A stretch of 64,000 bases of DNA from Laguncularia racemosa (lineage: Eukaryota > Streptophyta > Magnoliopsida > Myrtales > Combretaceae), in assembly GCA_037954665.1 (NCBI GenBank), contig JBBMOL010000023.1, positions 4,464,001 through 4,528,000 on the forward strand, in the 5' to 3' direction. The notes under the pieces were generated by a model that searched no databases, had not been told where the DNA came from, and saw only the letters and a list, made by a program, of their open reading frames with translations. A program made the translations under genes and the position numbers. Numbering within the stretch: position 1 is the stretch's first letter; the number at the start of each line of letters is the position of its first letter. Positions 59,241 to 64,000 of this stretch are shown one piece after another.

Positions 59241-61170
59241 TAATGGTCAATTTACAAATTTTTCGATTTTTTTAATTTTTCTTCTATTTAGCAGAAATAA
59301 AAAAATATATTTTAAAAATAAAATAAATAGGAAAAGTATATCATTTTTAGAAAATAATGATAGAAATAAAAAAAAAGAGGTTAAATAATTTTTGTAATTT
59401 TTATGGATTTTAAAATAATATAAAAATAATAAAAATTGAATCGCATATATGTAATTTATGTTAAATAAAAAAAAAAACTGAGAAGTGGGCTAGCTTAGTT
59501 AGTTCGGACCATGGCTTCATGTGTGCGCAGGGGGTGCGAGGACATGGGTTTGAATCACGGGGGAGGCATTACCGCGTTTTGCAATTTTTTCATTTCACTT
59601 GGGACACGTGTCAGCACTTGATTGGATGGAGGAAGCATACGCGCCAAGTGTGTGATCGTTTTCAAACTTCGTCCAAAACAGTCGCCGGCGGCGGAAAATT
59701 CAAATCCGGCCGTTTTGATGCGATTTTTTTTGCATAAATCCACCAAATCTTTAACTGAAATAAGATAAATATCATCCAATTAAAATCAAATCGCAACAAA
59801 ATTAAAGATTTACATGAATCTAGAGCAAATCAGAGATGGGTTTCAACCATAAATCCGATTTGTACCTATCGGAGGGAAATCCAAGCTTATCCAGCTCGAT
59901 TTCTGATGCCTATAAATAGAGTTCGGCATGGGGAAGCCAAAGCACCGATCATAAGAGAGAAAGAGAGTGAAAATACTTAGGATTTGAAGTTCGTCGGAGT
60001 TCCTAAGCCGCAACCGCCAATCAAGCCAAGAACCACCACTTGGAGGTGATTTCGAAGGTAACCAATCACCTCTACCATTGAGTCCCTTGTCATCAAAAAC
60101 ATTGAAAACATCCCCTGATCGACAAAAATGGACGCTGGAGCGCTGCTTATGAGGACCTCCGACCGTCGCTCGATTCGGCCCGGATTCGACTTGACTAACC
60201 TAACCCGATCGACTTGCATGCAGGTAAGTCGATTTTTTCGATTTTTTATTTCATTTTGTTTTATTTCCTTATTTTATTTATTTTTTTAGTTATTTATTTA
60301 TAATAAAAAAAAATAAAATAAAAAAATGTTAGAATTTTGATTAGTTTTTTTATATACTTAGTTTAATATAAAAAAAGAAAAAGTAATAATAATGATAAAA
60401 GATAATAAAAAGATAATAAAATAATAAAATAATAAAGATTATGATTAAAGGTAGATTAACAATATGGATTAATGAATTATTTTATCACTTAGAAAAGTAT
60501 TTTTTTTTTTCAAAATAACTTCAAAGTTGGTTTTCCTTAAATCAAAATTTTTTAGAAAACAAGATAATAAAGCTTAGGTTTAGATTCTTTTCCAAAACCT
60601 TGAAAGTGGTAATAAACATAAACCCGAGGTATTTTCGTAATCAAGACTTGAACTAATCTACTAAATTTTTTCATCATAAGCAAACTACGACTTGTTTGAT
60701 CATGAATAGCAGGTATGTAGGCACCCTTATAGGACAACTCTAAAAAGAAAAAAAAAATCATTTTTCAAATTCTTATGAGTTATTTTAATATCCTTTTTTT
60801 TATATGTATCCAAAATAAAAATAAAAATAGAAGAAAATATATCAGAATATGGTCCAAATTTTAGAAGGATAAAGTGGTAACTTTAGGGTTTTAATAGATT
60901 AGCCCCTAAGTCGAGAATCTCTGGTTTTCCTTCATTCTTTTTCATTTATAAAAATAAAAAGAGGAGATTTCGTCGACTAGTTGTCCAAATTAGAATTAAT
61001 CCGCTCAATTAGTTCTGATTCAATAAATTTTCTCAACCTCAGTTGGGTGGTGACTTTAAATAAATAATAAAATTCCTAGTTCAACTCGAGAATTTATATT
61101 AGATGAGTATAGGATTTAATGCAAATTGGATTACGAATGTAAATAAAAAATATAAAAATTAGACTCGACA
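59240..61170 (+). repeat. 3' LTR of element A, 5'-truncated by about 40 bp
   Basis: Matches 26899-28849 from the 'attaatggtcaattta' point onward. The first ~40 bp of the LTR are missing where the Athila frame joins. It ends ACTCGACA, followed by CTAAT (61171-61175). It contains the TATA box 59911-59919 and tRNA-like block 59484-59566. Open frames inside (59519-60761) are not genes. Confidence 0.87.
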
Positions 61171-62488
61171 CTAATGTATCTTCCTCTTCCCTCTTTTCTC
61201 TCTCTTCCTTCTTTCTCGTTAACTCGACAGTTTCATCATTTCAAACTTGTAACCATTGTTCCTTTATTTTTTTTCCTTATTGAATTTTAAGAGAAAATCA
61301 TCAATGTAAGTATATTACATTGCAAAGTTTCTCTCTTTTCCTGTTTCTAATACTTCCTAATTTGAATAATTTGGAAAAGCTATAAAAACTAGAAATTCTA
61401 TGGCATTTTTGTTGTATTGATAAAAATCATGGGTAAAAATTGGATCTTTAATGAAAGTGAAGGGTAGTAGTTGAAGACGGATTCTTGAGGCATTATCTTG
61501 GTAAGTTCAGGTGTTTTGGATGTGAATAAGTGTTCTTTGTTGAGAATTGGCATTTAACATGTATTTGGGCATCTTGAATCATAGAATTATTGATACTTTG
61601 ACATTGGGTAATGAGTTCATCAAGGAAAAGAAAGCAAGTCATTTTGTTTGTTTATGTTTTGATTATTTATGAATTAAAGGTTATTGTTTGGTGCATTTAT
61701 GTGGTTAAAGTCGAAATAGATGCATGAATATTGAGTTAAGTTTGCTTAGTATGAAGTGGGTAAGTGTTATGTGAAGTTTTGGTGATGTTTTGTGGGGGTG
61801 GAAGAGAGAAAATTTTGTAGAAAATTTGCAAGTGGTATTGTGCAGATACTTGTAGGGTAAGTTAGAGGATGAGTAAAATATAGGTTGATAAGTTTTTGGT
61901 GCTCAGAGGATAAGTCAAACAATGTCGTAAAGGGGCAAGTTAAATAGAGGATAGTCGGAGTTACATAGAAGGTGCAATAATAGGGTTAAGTTGAATCGAG
62001 TATAGTAAGAAGGTAACTTAGAAAGTGTAGTAAAGTGTGAGTTAAGCAGGATATAATTAGAAGGTTAGTAAGAGGGTTCTATAAAGGGGTAAGGAGAATA
62101 AAAGCTAGGTAGAGGAATATGCAGAAGATCAAATAGATTATTAAAGAGAGTAATTTGATTTATAGTCAATTTGAATAAGTACTAAGTGAATGTATTTGTA
62201 TTTTATATAAGGTGTTAGAGTTTAGGAAATCTAAGAATTAGTTGGACCACTTATTTCAGGTACATGTTTATCATTTATGTTGTTTGTGTGTGTGTTCCGA
62301 ATAGATATTGAATGAACTTAATAAATATTTGGCTAATAACTTGTTTGATGCTTGTGTGTGGCTTACCTGTAGTAGTAGAACCCTAGAGGATACTTATTAA
62401 TTAGCATATGGCGGTATCCCTAATGGAGTTGCATATTGAGATGATTCTGTTGTTTTAGGTGACTTATGAGTGGAAGTTCTCAACATTG

Positions 62489-62544
<56 letters not shown>

Positions 62545-64000
62545 TTATATATTATAAAGAGTATGATGAGGTCATGAGTATCCCTTTGTTGCTTGAATGA
62601 TCTAAATAAGATAATAAATGGATGGATGTTGTGTCTAGGCTTAACATGCACATGTGGTTTTGATATGCATATATTAGGCAATATCTCACTCCTTGTAAGA
62701 CCTTTTTTTTTTTTTTTCATTATAATCGATTAGCTTATAGCATATGGCAAAATAGGTACAAATTATTATTAGGTCGGGGATGGTGATAGTGACTGTGAGT
62801 ACTATTACAAGGATTAGTAGATGTACATTACTGTATGGAGATAGGCTTCAATTAACTCATGTTTATGTTGACTCATGTGTATATTGATTGTGTTGTACGA
62901 GCGATGGTCTCTAGTTATAAATTCTTGTTGGTTTTAGATTTAATGATTAGGTCAATCTTTGTAGTATGTGAGTAGATTCTATTGGACATGTTTAGTAGAT
63001 TTTTGTGGTTATAGAGTGAGATCATAAGAGCTATTCAATGTTGATATGTCGAGTTTTACATTGTGTTTGTTTGGTAATTATTACAAGTTCTTAGAGATTT
63101 TAGTGTATTCTAAGCCTTTACGTGTCATAATCATATTATGATATGTGGTGGCTGTATACATATTAGATTTTAGGATGTTACATATATTTTAAGCGCTAGG
63201 TCTTGATGGGCTATGTTGGCTTAACACCACGATGTGACTTGTCAACCCTTTAGAATAAGGGGTTAGTGTGATCTTTTGACATAGTAAGGCATGATGACCA
63301 TGATTTGTGCAAATATCTTCTTCAATTTAATGCATCATAGGCGCTTGTTGGCTCTAGGCATGTAACTCTCTAGAGCTAAGTTAGGAGAGTAAGGCTCTTA
63401 ATTTAGCCGTTGGGCTATGGGGCTTGGCCATGTTTGGTTGTAAGGTCTTTGTTGAAAATTAGCTATCCATAAGGATATATGGATTAGAAAGTCAAAATTT
63501 AGGTATTTTTAAGAGAATAGATTTAAAATATACATTTTATGTAATAAAAGGAATTTTTATTGATATTTTTATAAACATAAATAAAATAAAGGATAGAGAA
63601 ACTCAATTTTATGAAAATTTATTAAGAAATTAATAAGAGGGATATATATATATATATATCCATCTTTTGGTTTCTTATCTTGACCAATACACAATTCAAA
63701 TGAATATAAAAAAAATTAAAAAAAAATAAAATGAAAGAAACGAACCCATAAAGGCCCACCAGAACACCATCAAAATCCACAATAGAATAAACCCTTACCG
63801 AGCAATTCCGCAACATATTTCATCGCAAGACTAAGCTCTAGAAACATTAATCGAAAATGTCTACAAAAAGCAGACAAAACATTTTTTAATCCAGTCAACC
63901 GTAATCATCCTAACTTTTATCGAACAACTAGTCATCAAAATATTTAAAACTGTAATTATTGTTCCCACTTCCATGGAACAATCCAAGTTTTAGGTCATCA
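61171..64000. other. Intergenic flank right of element A
   Basis: AT-rich with no recognisable gene. A motif 'ttttaggatgttaca' near 63171-63185 resembles a plant gypsy LTR end, but no partner LTR or primer-binding site was found. The frames at 62397-62720 and 63622-63816 (-) overlap simple repeats and are not genes. Confidence 0.4.
62491..62542. repeat. (AT)n microsatellite
   Basis: About 26 uninterrupted AT units. Confidence 0.95.

Larger units (their letters stand above)
26899..61170 (+). mobile_element. Element A: Tat/Ogre-type Ty3/gypsy retrotransposon with nested insertions
   Basis: A 5' LTR at 26899-28849 and a same-orientation, related LTR at about 59240-61170 are flanked by CTAAT on both outer sides, so they are read as the two ends of one insertion. 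A's own sequence is 26899-38558, 54587 to about 55272, and the 3' LTR. The rest is element B and an Athila-type element. Domain order is ORF1, gag, protease, RT, RNase H, second RNase H, integrase, repeat-rich 3' UTR. Every coding part carries stops or frameshifts. The lineage call rests on the tRNA-Arg-type primer-binding site, the extra ORF1, the second RNase H and the intron between protease and RT. Confidence 0.85.

Noticed and set aside
63171..63185. 'ttttaggatgttaca' as the end of an LTR
   Set aside because: No primer-binding site follows and no matching LTR was found in the window.

Overview
This window is plant nuclear DNA, most likely from a eudicot: AT-rich, with two spliced genes carrying GT..AG introns, and dominated by nested LTR retrotransposons of plant-specific lineages. 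The species cannot be named from the sequence. All splice sites and element borders below were read by eye; no alignment or database search was run.

Layout. (1) 1-11.6 kb is intergenic: a degenerate ~230-bp tandem repeat at the left edge, old duplicated repeats, and a hAT-like non-autonomous transposon (9195-9803) between 10-bp direct repeats. (2) 11660-18192 (+) is a four-exon gene for a G-patch/DUF4187 protein (GPATCH11-like, 261 aa). Its third intron holds a decayed Ty3/gypsy element (14117-17245, duplication CTCTT), which itself contains a Ty1/copia-type solo LTR (15286-15624). (3) 19699-23279 (-) is a four-exon gene for a secreted glycoside hydrolase family 5 enzyme with a C-terminal ricin-B-like beta-trefoil (547 aa), convergent with the first gene. 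(4) 24321-25825 is four tandem ~375-bp units, followed by a hAT-like element.

(5) 26894-61175 is one giant nest. Element A, a Tat/Ogre-type Ty3/gypsy retrotransposon on the + strand, runs from its 5' LTR (26899-28849) to a 3' LTR (about 59240-61170) and is flanked by the 5-bp duplication CTAAT. Its 3' untranslated repeat array was hit by a second copy of the same family in opposite orientation (element B, 38559-54586, duplication TCAGC/TTAGC). It was also hit by an Athila-type element, of which only the 5' LTR, primer-binding site and an open gag-protease frame remain (about 55285-59240), fused directly into A's 3' LTR. Element B carries a further solo LTR (43223-44803, duplication CCACA) inside its integrase. 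(6) 61171-64000 is intergenic.

A and B share the same order: LTR, tRNA-Arg-type primer-binding site, extra ORF1, gag, protease, a ~128-bp spliceable intron, reverse transcriptase/RNase H, a second RNase H, integrase, tandem-repeat 3' UTR, LTR. Both coding sets are broken by stops and frameshifts, so neither is autonomous. The two host genes look intact. No tRNA or rRNA gene and no CRISPR array was seen; the nearest thing to an RNA gene is a tRNA-like block with Pol III box A/B-like motifs inside every Tat LTR.
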